Shown: positions 44,349-56,889 of the stretch, in pieces
Layout of the letters: each line of letters opens with the position of its first letter
Position numbering within the stretch: the first letter of the stretch is position 1
Source: Siphonodentalium dalli
Lineage: Eukaryota; Mollusca; Scaphopoda; Gadilida; Siphonodentaliidae
Assembly (NCBI GenBank): GCA_032622095.1
Contig: CP136064.1
Span: 279,585,614 to 279,649,613 of the forward strand
Reading direction: 5' to 3'
DNA: 64,000 bases
Notes under the pieces: model-generated
Seen by the model: the letters and a program-made list of their open reading frames with translations, nothing else
Database searches by the model: none
What the model was told of the DNA's origin: nothing
Program-made: the position numbers and the translations under genes

Positions 44349-44741
44349 CCCCTTTACCCAACAAAACGGCCAAAAACGGTCAAATAAAGCTGCAACAGCC
44401 TAAATTATCTTGGGTCCGTCTCAATAAAACCATACAAATATGGAAATCATTGGAACCGGCTCATTGACCACATTGTGATGGTTACAGTTATGCCCTGTGC
44501 CAATGCATTCTCTTATATATGCGAGTCGACCATAGGTCGCCTCGCATATATAAGAGAATGCATTGGCCTAAAAAAATCTTTTTTTTAACACTTTTTACCA
44601 TTTTTTCTTACATTCTTTAACAATTTTATAATTTTGAGTGTGTTAAGCCAATGCATTCTCTTATATATGCGAGGCGACCTATGGTCGACTCGCATATATA
44701 AGAGAATGCATTGGCACAGGGCCGTTCTGTTGGGTAAAGGG
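44349..44741. mobile_element. TTAA-flanked paired-hairpin transposon, type A copy 3
   Basis: TTAA at 44345-44348; the right TTAA has mutated. Ends CCCCTTTACCCAACA / TGTTGGGTAAAGGG. Hairpins at 44499-44567 and 44647-44715 match those of copy 1. The related copy of the host repeat at about 47440-47470 lacks the insert and reads ..ATACGTTTAATGCTTCTTC.., the empty site. Confidence 0.9.
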
Positions 44742-46558
44742 CTTTCTTCTATATGTATCTGTTTTTTGCTGGCTCACTATATGAATGCCCTGATTCCCCA
44801 TATAAATATGACAGTTGAGAAGAAATAATTGTTCAAGTGGCTTAATTCGGTCACCATGTGTCGAGGTTGTGAAATTTGAACGCCAAAATCTTAGAACGAA
44901 TTATGGAGATGACCATATATAACTATTTGGTGGATATCGACGATTAAACCATTCTTAACGGACCCAAAACGGCACCAAATGTGGCGTCTTTAACCCACAC
45001 GATCTGATTCCTCGTATCAGTGGAGAAGAATGTGGACATTAGTGCTATAAACATATATATCTGTATCAGCTTTTGTGCCCCTCCCCTGTCCATTCATGAC
45101 TCGAACTGCGCCTCTTTTGACATATTTAAATCACGTCCATTAGACTCATGATATCATGGAGGTGATTATGCATGTATAAGTTTGGTGACAATCGGCAACT
45201 AAACTAATTATTATCAAGTTTAGTGTATCCCTCCCAATATCTAACACAAAAGGCACCATTGCGGCGTCTTTAAATCATACGATTATATTCCCGTATATAC
45301 AAGAATATGTATAAATTTTGTGGAAATCGGCGATAAAATAGTTTTTGGGGGGGCGGGTCAATTTTTATTTTGGTGCCGCTCTCTCCCTCCGTGCACCTTT
45401 CTCGAACGACGTCATATCATGGAGATGATTATGTATAAGGTGGAAATCGTCATTTCATATTTTGTGCTTTTTGCCAACAGCTTATACATTAGAAAAATTT
45501 AACCCGCACCATTATTTCCCCCGTAAACAGTTACCCCTGTTAGACCCCTTTGGTGCCATCTAGATGCTCCACCGTGAAATTATAGAACACAGACATTCCC
45601 AAATATATAGGCACCAAATGTGGCGTCTTTATAACCCACACGATTTGATTCCTCGTATCATTGGAGAAGAACGTGTATGAATTTTGCTAAAATTGGCGCT
45701 AACCAATACCAATATTTTCATCAGTTTTGTAGATCGTCCCCCCTCCCTATCCATGACTCAAGCGGCGCCACTTTTTTTAAACCACACAATTAGACTCAAT
45801 TATATGAAGATGACTATATATAAAATTGGTGGAATTTGCGACTAAATACATTCGTATCTAATGTAATGCGCCCATTTCTCACCCAAACGGCACCAATTTG
45901 GCTTATGTAAACTACACGATTAGATTCCTCGTATCACGGAGACGAATATGTATCAGTATCAATTTTGGTCTTCCTCTACCCCCATGTACCCCTGACTCGA
46001 ACGGCCCACCTTTGACATGAGTAAAACACACAAAAACAATTAGACTCCTGTTATCATGGAGATGATTATGTATAAGTTTGGTGGTAATCGACGACTAAAA
46101 AAAATCTTATGAAATTTAGTGCCCCCCGTCTCACCCAAAAGGCACCAATTTAGCGTCTTTACATCACACGATTATATTCCACTTATCATGAAGAAGAAAG
46201 TGTATCAATTTGGTGGAGATCGGCGCTAAACAATACTTCTTCTTTTTTTTATTATAAATTTGTGGTGCCCCTATCCCCTTCGGCGCACCCCTGACTCGAA
46301 CGGCGTCAGTTTTGACATTTTAAAGAACACCATTAGATTCCTTATAGCATGGAGATGATTACGTATAAGTTTGGTGGAAATCGGCGACAAAAATGTTTGC
46401 TGCCCCTCCCCTTTTTCTGCCCCCCCCCCCCCTGACAAAAACTGCATCACTTTAGAAAATTTTAACCCCAACCATTATCTTCCTCGTAAAAAAAATACCA
46501 CCCTTATTAGACCCTTTGGTGGCATCTAGATTGTCCTCTGTGAATTTCTATAGTACAC

Positions 46559-46640
46559 AGACAGACAGACAGACAAACATTCGCAAATATAGAAACACTA
46601 GCAGGGTTACCCGGCGTTGCCCAGGTTAATGTGACGAAAA
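46559..46640. repeat. (ACAG)n tract with CCCGGCGTTGCCCAGG motif
   Basis: ACAGACAGACAGACAAACATTC leads into GGTTACCCGGCGTTGCCC. I recall this GC-rich motif as a frequent repeat-associated phrase in invertebrate genomes; I cannot name the element. Confidence 0.5.
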
Positions 46641-49600
46641 ACCCTCTGTATGCTGTGGATATTTGTTGGGGACAGAGAATGCTCTTGCATATAGTGTTTC
46701 TCATAAATTGTATATTCAAATAGCATCATAAAACATGATTATTACAGTCATGGGATATAAGTAGTGGCTCACCTTGTCAATTGTCATTCTGTTTGTCGCG
46801 ATTAATCCGTTCCAACAATAATGAAGTATTTATTTATTTACAACTGCGTATACATTAGACGTTATAATATGATACATGACCATCATAAACACATTAGTTC
46901 GATAAAAGATGATAATTGGGTTTTAAATATTGAGATGTATCAATCAATTTAGTGGGTTGGACTAAGTTCTCGAGGACACCTGGCTATCATATCTCCATGA
47001 AGATAAAGATGTTTCAAAGAAATTTCCAGGTGCTCCTCTGTTCATGGTGCTATATATTGGCTAAATATTCTCAGTTTAAACGAAATGTTGATGCGCATAA
47101 ATATTAGCTACATGTGCCAGGCACAGAGCGAGATTTTGAGTTGTTTATGTCAGTCGAGGAGTCTGTTATAAAACCCTTGTCAGATGTGCAGTATTGGGAG
47201 GATCCCGAAAAGTCTTATGCTACTAACTGCATTTTCTTGTATATCAGAAGAAACTATATTTGACTGCACACTGTGACCACTATTTTTGAACAGGCCTTCC
47301 ATATCTCTTGACAAATTGTAACTTTTTTGTGGAAACTGTATTGAATGGAACAGACTCAATTTTGTTATATATATGCAATCCTCTGACGGTTCGAGGTCTC
47401 TCAGTTTGCACGAATATATGTATCTCTTCAATAGAATGATAAATATACGTTTAATGCTTCTTCTATGTATCTCTTTTTGCTAGCTCATTTTGTGAATGCC
47501 CTGATTGCTATTCCCATTTAAATATGACAGTTAAGAAGATATAATATAAGTGGGTCACCATCTGTCGGGATTGTGAAATGTGAACGTCCAACACTGCTTA
47601 AAATGATATGGAGATGGCCTGGTGACTGTATATAACTTATATGTGAATATCAGCTATAGCAATCTTATCAATGATAGTGCATATCCGCTCGCCATCCGCG
47701 ACGCAAACGACACCAAATGTGATTTAATTCATGGTATATCATTAGAGAAAAACGTGTATGAATTCGGTGGAAATTGGTGCCAAATAAATTTGTACCAGCG
47801 TTTGCCTCTTTTGACATATTTAAACCACTCCCATTAGATTAGATTCGTGGATGCATGATATACTGGCGATGATTATATATATATGTTTGGTGGTAATCAG
47901 TAACTAAACAAATTCTGAGAATAGTTATGACCCATATCTCACCCAACCGACAGCAATTTGACGTCTTTAAATCACACGATGATATTCCTCGTATCATAGA
48001 GAAGAATAATATATCAATTTGGTGGAAATCTGGGTTAAAAATAGTTTATTAAATCAATTGTTGATGCAACGTTGACTCGAACAACGCCATATTGCGAAGG
48101 TGATTATGTATTCGTTTGGTGGAAATCGGCGACAAAACTATTTCACGATATATTTTTAATTTTGCCGACCTCCCCCTTTTCTTCCCCTGACACCAACAGC
48201 GTCATTTTAGAATTTTTGTACCCGCACCGTTATCTTCCTTGTAAACAGTTACCCCTCTTAGAACGCCTTGGTGCCATCTCGATTGTACCGCGTGAAGTTA
48301 TATATAGAACGCACACAGACAGGCAGAAAGACAGACAGACAGACAACACGATTTGATTTCTTGTATCATTTGAGAAGAACGTGTCTGAATTTGATGGTAA
48401 TTAGTACTAATATTTTTTATCAATCTTGGTGACCCTCCCGTCCCTATTTCAGTCTCAAGCTGCACACACTAAGACTCATTAGAGATTAGAGATGCATATA
48501 TATGAAATTGGTGAAAATTGGCGAGTATACAAATTCGTATCAAATTGAAGGTCCCCATATCTCTCACCCATAGGGCACAATTTTGGTGTATCTAAACGAC
48601 ACGATAAGATTCCTCGTATCACAGAGAAGAATATGTATCAATCTGGTGGAAATCGGCACTAAACATATAGATATAATTTGTTGTGTCCCTCTCATCTCTA
48701 TACACCACTGACTCGAATGGCCCAACTTATGACATCCTTAAACCACACGATTATACTCCTGATATCATGGAGATGATTGTTTATAAGTTTGGTGGTAATC
48801 GGCGACTAAACAATTTTTTTTATCAAATTTGGTGCCAATCCACCCCCATCTCTCAAACAAACAGCACCACTATGGCGTCTTTAAATCACAGGATTAGATT
48901 CCTCGTATCTTGGATAAGAACGTGTATCAATTTGGTGGAAATTGGCGCAAAACATTGTGCGTCAATTTTGGTGCCCCTGTCCCTTTCAATGCAACCCTGA
49001 CTCGAATGAGGCCACATTTGAGAGATATAAGCAACACAATTAGACTCCTCATACCATGGGGATGATTTTGTATAAGTGTGGTGGCAACCGGCGACTAAAC
49101 CAATTATTATCAAATGTAGTGCCCACCCCCTCCTAATCTCTGAACCAAAAGACAACAATTTGGCGTTGTTAAATCGCACAATTTGATTCCTTGTATCATG
49201 AAGAAGAATATATATCAATTTGGTGGAGATCGGCGCTAAAATTAGTTTTTCAATTTTGGTGCCCCTCTCCCCTTCCGTGCATCCCTGACTCGAACGACGC
49301 CACTTTTAAACCACACCGTTGGTTTTTTCATATCATGGGGATGATTATATATAAGTTTGGTTGAAATCGGCGACAGAAAAAAAATCTCCCCCTCCCTCTT
49401 CCGGGCACCCCTGACGCGAACGGCGCGACTTTTGCCATATTTAAACTACACCATTAGATTCCTCATATCATGGGGATTATTATATATAAGTTTGGTGGCA
49501 ATCGGCGACAATTTTTTTTCTGCCCCTCCCCTTTTCTGCCCCTGACAACAACGGCATCACTTTAGAAAATTCTAACCCCGACCATTATCTTTCTCGTAAA

Positions 49601-49663
49601 AAGCTACTCCTAGTAGACCCCTTTGGCATCATCTAGATGGTCCCCTGTGAATTTCTATAGAAC

Positions 49664-49666
<3 letters not shown>

Positions 49667-49705
<39 letters not shown>
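49667..49705. repeat. (ACAG)n microsatellite
   Basis: About nine CAGA units at the end of the second 3.2 kb copy, followed by ATTCGCAAATATAG as in the first copy. Confidence 0.95.
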
Positions 49706-49706
<1 letters not shown>

Positions 49707-49740
49707 TTCGCAAATATAGATATAGATATTACATGATCCT

Positions 49741-50030
49741 ACCCTTATTCTACTCTCAAACCGTGAAGTTTTAACACGTTTTTTATTTTGTTCAGGCTAT
49801 ATAATATCTAAAATTACAATGATCGTCTTTGATAAAGAGCGTCCATGCTTTTATTTCCAATAAAACAGTTGATAATAAAGAGCGTTCGCAAATTTGATCA
49901 ATGGTACTTGTTTTCAACTGCATAACTAGGAGAACGTACTATTACGTCCGATGAGACAATAACCTTAAAGATGGATTATCTATTCCTATAACATTTTTTA
50001 TATATAGTTTAGTGGGTATAAAATAATAAA
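49741..50030. other. non-coding, nothing further
   Basis: Contains two of the ATAAAGAGCGT motifs and otherwise nothing recognised. Confidence 0.5.
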
Positions 50031-50990
50031 TATGAATCAAAGACCCCCTGGCCTGAATGCTTCCATCAATTAATATTGATTTTATTTCAAATTGTCTGGT
50101 AAAATACATATAATAAATTGGAATATTTTGGGCTATTTTTAGAACAGATCGGCCATGAAACTTCAGGCAATCTCAGATAGAGATAGATTTCTCCCACTTG
50201 CTATGCTCCGAATGTTTCCACGAGCGTCATGGAAACGTTCAGAGCATAGCAAGCAGGAGAACTCTATCTCTATCTGAGATCGCATTATTGTTTTGACTCC
50301 TTTACCAACGCAAAAGGAGGTAAACTGATTCGTGTATCTGGGTAAGTTTGTAAGTTACTTTCAGGGGTTTGTGGTATCTTTCAGGGCTTGTGGTATCAGC
50401 ATGCATGGGGTAATTTTCCCTCAACAGTCTTTCCTCCACATATAAAAGTGACAGTACCTAAGGATACCCCTCCATGGGAGTAAATGTTTTACAAACTCAA
50501 GTTAGGCTCTGGAAATATTAGTCGGCCTCTCTGCTAAGTTTTAAAAACAATTACCAGAAAATGTAGGAATACAAACTCGGATAAAATTCTGCATGTTGCG
50601 AAATTTTAAGTTGAAAAAGGGGGATAACGCCACAAAACAAAGTCAGACGGACCTCATAACCGCAGGGGCACAGGTTTCCATGGTACTAAATATCTGTGCC
50701 AGGTTTCCAGATGCCCCAACAGACTGATTCCTCGGAAACATGAATCAAAGACCCCTGTCTGGCAATGCTTCTATAAATTAATATTGATTTTATTTCAAAT
50801 TTTCAGGTATAATATACATAGAATCAATTGGGACATTTTTATGGGATATTCTTAGAACAGATCAGACATGAAACTTCAGGGTATCTCAGATAGAGATAGC
50901 GTTCTCCCACTTGCTATACTCCGAATGTTTCTACGAGCGTCATGGAAACGTTCGGAGCATAGCAAACGAGAGAACTCAAATCTTAAGACT
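50031..50990. repeat. direct repeat 710 bp apart, each with a 100 bp hairpin
   Basis: ATGAATCAAAGACCCC begins copies at about 50031 and 50741. Each ends in a hairpin with arms AGATAGAGATAG.TTCTCC and GCTAT.CTCCGAATGTTTC.ACGAGCGTCATGGAAACGTTC.GAGCATAGC (50182-50280 and 50891-50975). The right arm of the second is shortened. Confidence 0.75.
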
Positions 50991-51210
50991 TTCCACCAAT
51001 GCAAAATGTTAGATATTTTGCTCTACAACCTCAGGAATAAACCACTGTATTGTGTCTTTATAGACAAATAATATACACAATCTTCAGTTTGTCAGTGTTT
51101 TGTTACCAAAAAAATGTTATTTGTAGTCTTGAAATCAGGTTTTATAAAAATGTTTTTGATGTAATTGTGGTTCAGAAGAGATAGACCATCATTAACCCAT
51201 TCTGGTATAT
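50991..51210. other. non-coding, nothing recognised
   Basis: AT-rich, no repeat or frame of interest. Confidence 0.5.
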
Positions 51211-51214
51211 TAAC

Positions 51215-51784
51215 CCTTTTTACTAAATGGATCCTCCCACCCTGTGTATATTGGAATGGTCTATTGTTCATTTGGAGGGGGTGTTCCAGGAAATCCTATT
51301 CATTATGGTAAATGTTTAGATGATAAGTTCAACTATGGTCGATTGTTGAACTTATTATCTGAACATTTTGTAAGGGAACTACTTGTTAAAGGTACTCAAT
51401 CCTATCAGACGCTCTTAAATTACTATTTCTTTGGTTTCGGGGGTAAAAAGTATTTGATTCATGTCGAGAAACCTACCCATCAAAGCTCAGATTGATCAGA
51501 TATCGATTTTAGAAGTTTGTTATTTCAACTGAGGTCAAACGGACGGTCTTGCAGATAAAGATGAATAACTCTAAAATCAAGTTGTAATTATAACCTCGTG
51601 CTTCTGGCCCACAAACAATTGAAATAACAAACTTCAAAAATTGATATCTGATCACTCGGAGCTTTGATGGGTAGGTTCCTCGACACGAATAAAATATTTT
51701 TTTACCCCCGAAGCCAAAGAAATAGTAATTTAAGAGCGTCTGATCGGATTTAGTACCTTTAATGAGTATTTAGAGTATAAAGGG
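51215..51784. mobile_element. TTAA-type inverted-repeat transposon without the 69 nt hairpin
   Basis: Outer ends TTAACCCTTTTTACTAAAT (51211) and the related inverse ..TATAAAGGGTTAC (51776-51788). An inner inverted repeat of about 165 bp arms (51390-51550 and 51600-51758) starts AGGTACTCAATCC, and TTAA borders that inner part too (51386-51389, 51759-51762). Either one element with long arms or one inside another. Confidence 0.65.
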
Positions 51785-51789
51785 TTACA

Positions 51790-52247
51790 AGAGACATAAG
51801 ACTAAGAAATATGATGATAGATGATTTTATTTGATAAAGATGACGGAACATGCCTAATAAATTACTGTTAATTTAGACAAATTCTACAGAGATGTATGAT
51901 AAAATGATGACACAGTCATATTTATGAAAATATACAAATGTCATATATACAAATTTATATACAGTATGTATATATACATTATCGGAACAACAGTATTGCT
52001 CACACTTAATTAACAACTGGTATATATTAATAGCTATATCAACCGGATAATAATCACAACTGAGATACACGAATAACATAGAAGCAAGATGCTAAGAAAC
52101 AAATTATTTCAAATTCAACTCGAGGCAAAATATGCATTGTTAAATTAGATGGAATATTTTTTTTTGCATTATTTGAAATGATCAGAATGAATTTCACAGA
52201 AACAGATTCCACATATGGAAAATTAGCAAGAAATCTACACATTATTG
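51790..52247. other. non-coding, nothing recognised
   Basis: AT-rich with TATATACA-type low complexity. No gene seen. Confidence 0.5.
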
Positions 52248-52251
52248 TTAA

Positions 52252-52468
52252 TCCTTTCATGACTGGAGCTTCCTGAAATTTTGCGAAACCGTGTGACAAT
52301 GCATTCTCTTATATATGCCAGTCTCCCATAGGGAGTGTCACATATATAAGAGAATACATTGGCCTAACAATATTAACTTGACCTTTTAAGTCAGTGCATT
52401 CTCTTATATATGAGAGGCTCACTATGGGAGATTTCAGGAAGCTCCAGTCATGGAACGGTTTAGGAACA
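52252..52468. mobile_element. TTAA-flanked hairpin transposon, type C copy 1
   Basis: TTAA at 52248-52251; right border reads TTTA. Ends TCCTTTCATGACTGGAGC and GCTCCAGTCATGGAACGG. One full hairpin (about 52296-52362) keeps the TTCTCTTATATATG arm and the ATA loop, but its inner stem is CTCCC/GGGAG. The second hairpin is cut in half near 52425. Confidence 0.8.
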
Positions 52469-52559
52469 GTGTAATAATAACTAAGAAATATATCCCCCTG
52501 TGCTATTCTTATTATTTATAAAGTTTCCCCGTTAAGATTTTCAAAAAGTTCCCATGCAG

Positions 52560-52795
52560 AACTCTAGAGGTATAGCCAGAGTAGATATTCATGGCATGAC
52601 CTATGTGAAGCCATGATCTCTACAGATGTAGCCGGGGTAGATATTCATGGCATGACCTATGTGAAGCCATGATCTCTACAGATGTAGCTGGGGTAGATAT
52701 TCATGGCATGACCTATGGGAAGCCATGATCTCTACAGATGTAGCTGGGGTAGATATTCATGGCATAATCTATGGGAACCCATGAAAAGCAATATG
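52560..52795. repeat. 56 bp tandem repeat, 4 copies
   Basis: GTAGATATTCATGGCAT starts at 52581, 52637, 52693 and 52749, exactly 56 bp apart. Confidence 0.95.
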
Positions 52796-53476
52796 ACTTT
52801 GTGATATATTGTACCACCTACACGTTATATCAGGATGGTGAGTATCTTTAAAAAACTTGTTTCATAAAATGAATGCACAACTCACCCGTCACCAAAGGCT
52901 CAAAGGTTAGTCTTATGGTACACGGAATTCAGGCCATTTGCAGGCGATACACGGGATTCATACCCCTCTGTTAACCGGTACTCAGGATTCATATGCCCAT
53001 GTTAACTGGTATTCAGGATTCAAGGGGGGTAGGCGACGACACCCCTTAGTTGAGTCACATCATCAATCTCTTTTAGTAAAGCCCAACAATATGAATCAAC
53101 CAATAATAATCAATCAATACTAATCAATAAATATAATAGCACTCATTTCAGATCAAATGACTAAACAATGCTTCACTACTGGTGACAGAATATAACAGAA
53201 AAATCAACAGATTGCAGGATGGCATGTGATAGAGACCAGTCTCGAGGATTCAAATTAAGATATGTAACTACTCACTACTCATTCATTTAGGGGAAGGTCG
53301 TTAAGAAGTCATCAAGGTTGACATTTACTAAACACTTAAAATTTCATAAATATAAGGAGGCAATACAAATATCTTCTTAGGATCCGACAACTTTAATCCT
53401 TTTAATCACTCTGAATTGCATTTTTTTTTCCATTTGGCCATTGCCATATTGGATAACAGAAACAATAGACTTATCC
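52796..53476. other. non-coding, nothing recognised
   Basis: A short degenerate repeat (GGTA.TCAGGATTCA) around 52920-53025 and AATCAATA-rich sequence near 53090-53130. Confidence 0.5.
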
Positions 53477-53760
53477 CTGTCTATACTAAAGCATCATTGA
53501 TGAGTAGTTATCCCATAGGAAATGTTCAGATAATAAAGTTTAACCCTTTCTATAGTAAAGCATCATTGATGAGTAGTTATCCTATAGGATATTTTCAGAT
53601 CATAAAGTTTAACCCTTTCTATACTAATGCATCATTGATGAGTAGTTATCCCATAGGAAATGTTCACATAATATGTTTAACCCTTTCTATACTATAGCAT
53701 CATTGATGAGCAGTTATCTCATAGTAAATGTTCACATAATAGGTCATTTGTTGAACTTAT
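53477..53760. repeat. 69 bp tandem repeat, about 4 copies
   Basis: GCATCATTGATGAGTAGTTA starts at 53491, 53560, 53629 and (with changes) 53697. The open frame here only reflects a period divisible by three. Confidence 0.95.
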
Positions 53761-54183
53761 TATCTAAACATTTCCTTCAATAAATAGGGCTCCTTCTGCA
53801 CTTTTATTTATCAGTCTTCTGCTTTTATCACCTTGACATCATCAATAATAGGCCATTCCGATGTTCACTTTTTAACTAACTGGGAGAATCCATTTAGTAT
53901 AGAAATGGTTAAAAGAGTGACAAGTGGTTTGATTCAGTGAGAAATATATGTCTAATGTCTCCCTTTCAGCTGGTCCCCGACATGTTACACAGTATCTGAG
54001 CTTATAAATCAGCGTATTAAAGCATAATATATTCACCAAAGAGGCACAAAGCATGCATGCAGATAGGCACATGGAATACAAATAGACAATATACATGAAA
54101 CGTGGAGGATGAATGAATATTGTCAAGAAATTATGTTGACGAAAGAATCAAAGAAAAAGTCAAAGCCCATAAGCAGACCTCAA
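53761..54183. other. non-coding, nothing recognised
   Basis: No repeat or frame of interest. Confidence 0.5.
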
Positions 54184-54393
54184 AATATGGTGCCGGACAT
54201 TTGTAGAATGAGGTCTCCAAAGGGTGAATTTAGTAACGCTAACCCGCACAGTGGTCTAGCATCACTAAATTCACCCTCTGGGGACCTCATTCTGCATGAG
54301 CTCATCTGCTATGGGAGACCTACACACAGATTGGTGGTGTCACTAAATGCACCCTCTGGGTACCTCATTCTGCAAATGTCAGGCACCATATAT
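54184..54393. mobile_element. GAATGAGG hairpin transposon, copy 3, variant ends
   Basis: Ends AATATGGTGCCGGACATTTG and CAAATGTCAGGCACCATAT differ from copy 1, while the hairpin core is the same. One full hairpin at 54203-54295, then only the right half of a second (54331-54374). Confidence 0.8.
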
Positions 54394-55445
54394 TGAGCAG
54401 CAAAGATCAAAATGAAATTCAACATATCTGATATTTTAGAAATTACATCTGATGATTTTGAGGTTATGAAAATGCAATACATTGAGATGATATTTCAATG
54501 TGGAATTTTTACATTGTTTGAAAAGTTCACAATTTAAAAAAAAGGAGGTATCACTATTTGGTTAAGTTATTTATGGAGTATCAGGGCAGTGTACCTCTAC
54601 GCATATGTCATAAAAAGCAGACGAGATTAATACAAAGCATTGGAAGCAGCAGCTTTTTCTGTTACAAAAGAACCAAAAGAACGTAGCTTAATGATAAAGT
54701 AAGATCAATGTGTGTATTGGATAAAATAAGAAGCTACATACATAAGCATATAATTACACCTTCTTTCTTAAATGTGTGCATCTGATTGGTACAGTCGCTT
54801 AGATACGCTTGGTAACGACAATCTCTATCAGCTAAGGGAAGTGTCATTCTCGCACCACAATGCGCAGTGATACTTTAAGAAATTGGTGGACTCCAACCAT
54901 CGCACCACATCATGACGTCATTTTGTAAACATGTCCATAGTTACCATACCGTGAAAAAAAAAATTCATGAATAAGATTGATCAGTGAAATTGTGAAATGA
55001 GATAATCTTGTTGGGGATAAAGGAATGTGTTACATGATTATTCTCCTATTAACATTTTCAGCTTCATATCAATGCGAATATGACAAAAAATGACATTATA
55101 TAGCATTTGCTTACATTTCCAGCAAGTCATCAGAGACGGCAAGTTCGGAAATACCACTTCGGAATTTCTATGGACTCTTAGAGCATGTTGATGAAAATAA
55201 TTGTTCTAGTATTGTTTTAAATATGTGAATTGTACACCAGCAAGTACAGTTTAATGGTTATGGGTGAAAGTGTTTTACTTTTATGTAGTTTATTTTTGGA
55301 AACAGAGATCGAAATGTGTGTGTTATATGAACATCCGGTCGATCGTTGTCAATTTTGACCAATAAGTTTCGGCCTGTCGTTTGGATTCAGCGATCTCACA
55401 ACGGAAAATCATGTTATGCAAAGATTGCTGACACTAAAGTTTCAT
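54394..55445. other. non-coding, nothing recognised
   Basis: About 1 kb of AT-rich sequence without a recognisable gene or repeat. Confidence 0.5.
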
Positions 55446-55613
55446 TGGCGTAATTATAAGCAATCAACGTCATTTTTGATGCATCTATGCGTATAGAAGT
55501 TTGGAATACCGAACAACATACTTGGTATAATTGCTAAATTAAACAGTATATTGTTTGGCATCTGACACTTCTACGCCGACATATGCATCAAAAACGACGT
55601 TGATTGCATATCA
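55446..55613. mobile_element. short inverted-repeat transposon
   Basis: Arms of about 65 bp: GCAATCAACGTCATTTTTGA...GCATCTATGCGTATAGAAGT inverted as ACTTCTACGCCGACATATGC...GACGTTGATTGC, with about 30 bp between. Confidence 0.75.
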
Positions 55614-55788
55614 AAATCACATATAAAGGAGTGTTCAGATGAGTCCGGTGCGTTGGTACGTACATTGCATTGCCACGACCCATTGTCTGCATTAAGCCGT
55701 TATAATTCAGAGCTTCTGATTAATAATTGAAAGCTAATAAGTTTGATATTGAAATAAATTTAATATTGCAAATCTGTCTATCTGTAAT

Positions 55789-56037
55789 CAAGCCTTGAAA
55801 TAGTGTGCCTGTCATTTGCAGAATGAGGTCCCCAGAGGGTGAATTTAGTGATGCTACCCCGCATAGTGGGCTAGCATCACCAAATTCACCCTCTGGGAAC
55901 CTCATTCTGCTTACACCTCAGCAGAATGAGGTTCCCAGAGGGTGAATTTGGTGATGCTAGCCCGCTATGTGGGGTAGCATCACTAAATTCACCCTCTGGG
56001 GACCTCATTCTGCAAATGACAGGCTATTTCAAGGCTT
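55789..56037. mobile_element. GAATGAGG paired-hairpin transposon, copy 4, compact
   Basis: Ends CAAGCCTTGAAATAG and CTATTTCAAGGCTTG. Two complete hairpins (55817-55910, 55921-56013) lie only about 10 bp apart and are near reverse complements, so the whole 250 bp is a palindrome of palindromes. Confidence 0.9.
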
Positions 56038-56371
56038 GTCTGCAATAAATTATTGTAATATAATGTCAAACCTATCAAATCCTAACAACTAACACTTTGA
56101 CATAAATACAAGCTCATTTTCCTTCGCCTCAAAGACAGCTGCCATCTTTTATTGATTAAAAAAAGAAACGTCATGATGCATGGCATATAAGGCAAGTGTT
56201 ATGCTTTATGTTGCGTGGAAAATAGAATCTTTCCATTGTGTGCGTTAACGGATACAATGTTACGGATGCAAAGCAGCCCTCTCAATGCCTTGGTGTTATT
56301 GTCTGTAAACCAATTTCAATGCAATGCACGAAACATACTCATGTGAACACTACTTTACAGGCACTTCCCCA
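56038..56371. other. non-coding, nothing recognised
   Basis: No gene or repeat recognised. Confidence 0.5.
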
Positions 56372-56373
56372 TA

Positions 56374-56586
56374 CAGTGATGCCCTAAGTAATCGACTCTT
56401 TAACTACAGCAGAATTATGGGTAACTTTTCAGGATTTAGTCGGAAATATGGCTTGTTTCCATTCATCGGAAAGCTCTCCCCGAGAGCTTTCCGATGAATG
56501 GCAACAAGCCATATTTCCGACTAAATCCTGAAAAGTTACCCATAATTCTGCTGTAGTTAAAGAGTCGATTACTTAGGGCATTACTG
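56374..56586. mobile_element. TA-flanked foldback transposon, long form
   Basis: Bounded by TA (56372-56373, 56587-56588). The 213 bp are one near-perfect palindrome centred near 56480: CAGT(A/G)ATGCCCTAAG at the tips, GAGAGCTTTCCGATGAATGG next to the centre. Same family as 23523 and 57135. Confidence 0.9.
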
Positions 56587-56588
56587 TA

Positions 56589-56889
56589 CATATATCACAA
56601 TATCAGGTCAAGCCACTCACTCCCTCGGGTTGAGCATTTATGAAAATGGAGAAAATATATAAACTATTTGCCATCATAGTTCCATGACATCATAGTTTGA
56701 TGACATCATAATTCCATGGCATCATGGTCATAACAATAAATATAGAGGTTTTACAATCATATTTAAAAAAACAACAACAATCATAGAAGACAAAATCCAG
56801 GTAAGATATTTTTTTTGACTAGAGAGTTATTTTGAAAGATTGCTATTGCTTAATATAAACGCTATATTCACAACCGACCACCCTTCTCA
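56589..56889. other. non-coding
   Basis: A short CATCATAGTT(C/T).ATGA repeat at 56670-56730, nothing else. Confidence 0.5.

Larger units (their letters stand above)
43435..49740. repeat. two diverged tandem copies of about 3.2 kb
   Basis: Copy 1 starts ATAAATTGTACATCCAAAT.. at 43440 and copy 2 ATAAATTGTATATTCAAAT.. at about 46705. Both hold GAGGACACCTGG.TATCATAT, CAGAAGAAACTATATTTGAC and TTTTTGAACAGGCCTTC. Their right parts are made of sub-repeats with TTTGGTGGAAATCGGCG, CTGACTCGAACGGCG and CCTCGTATCA, and end in an (ACAG)n tract plus ATTCGCAAATATAG. The hairpin transposon at 44349 is present only in copy 1. Confidence 0.8.

Noticed and set aside
53416-53697. 93-codon frame with 23-residue repeats
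   Set aside because: Explained by the 69 bp tandem repeat.
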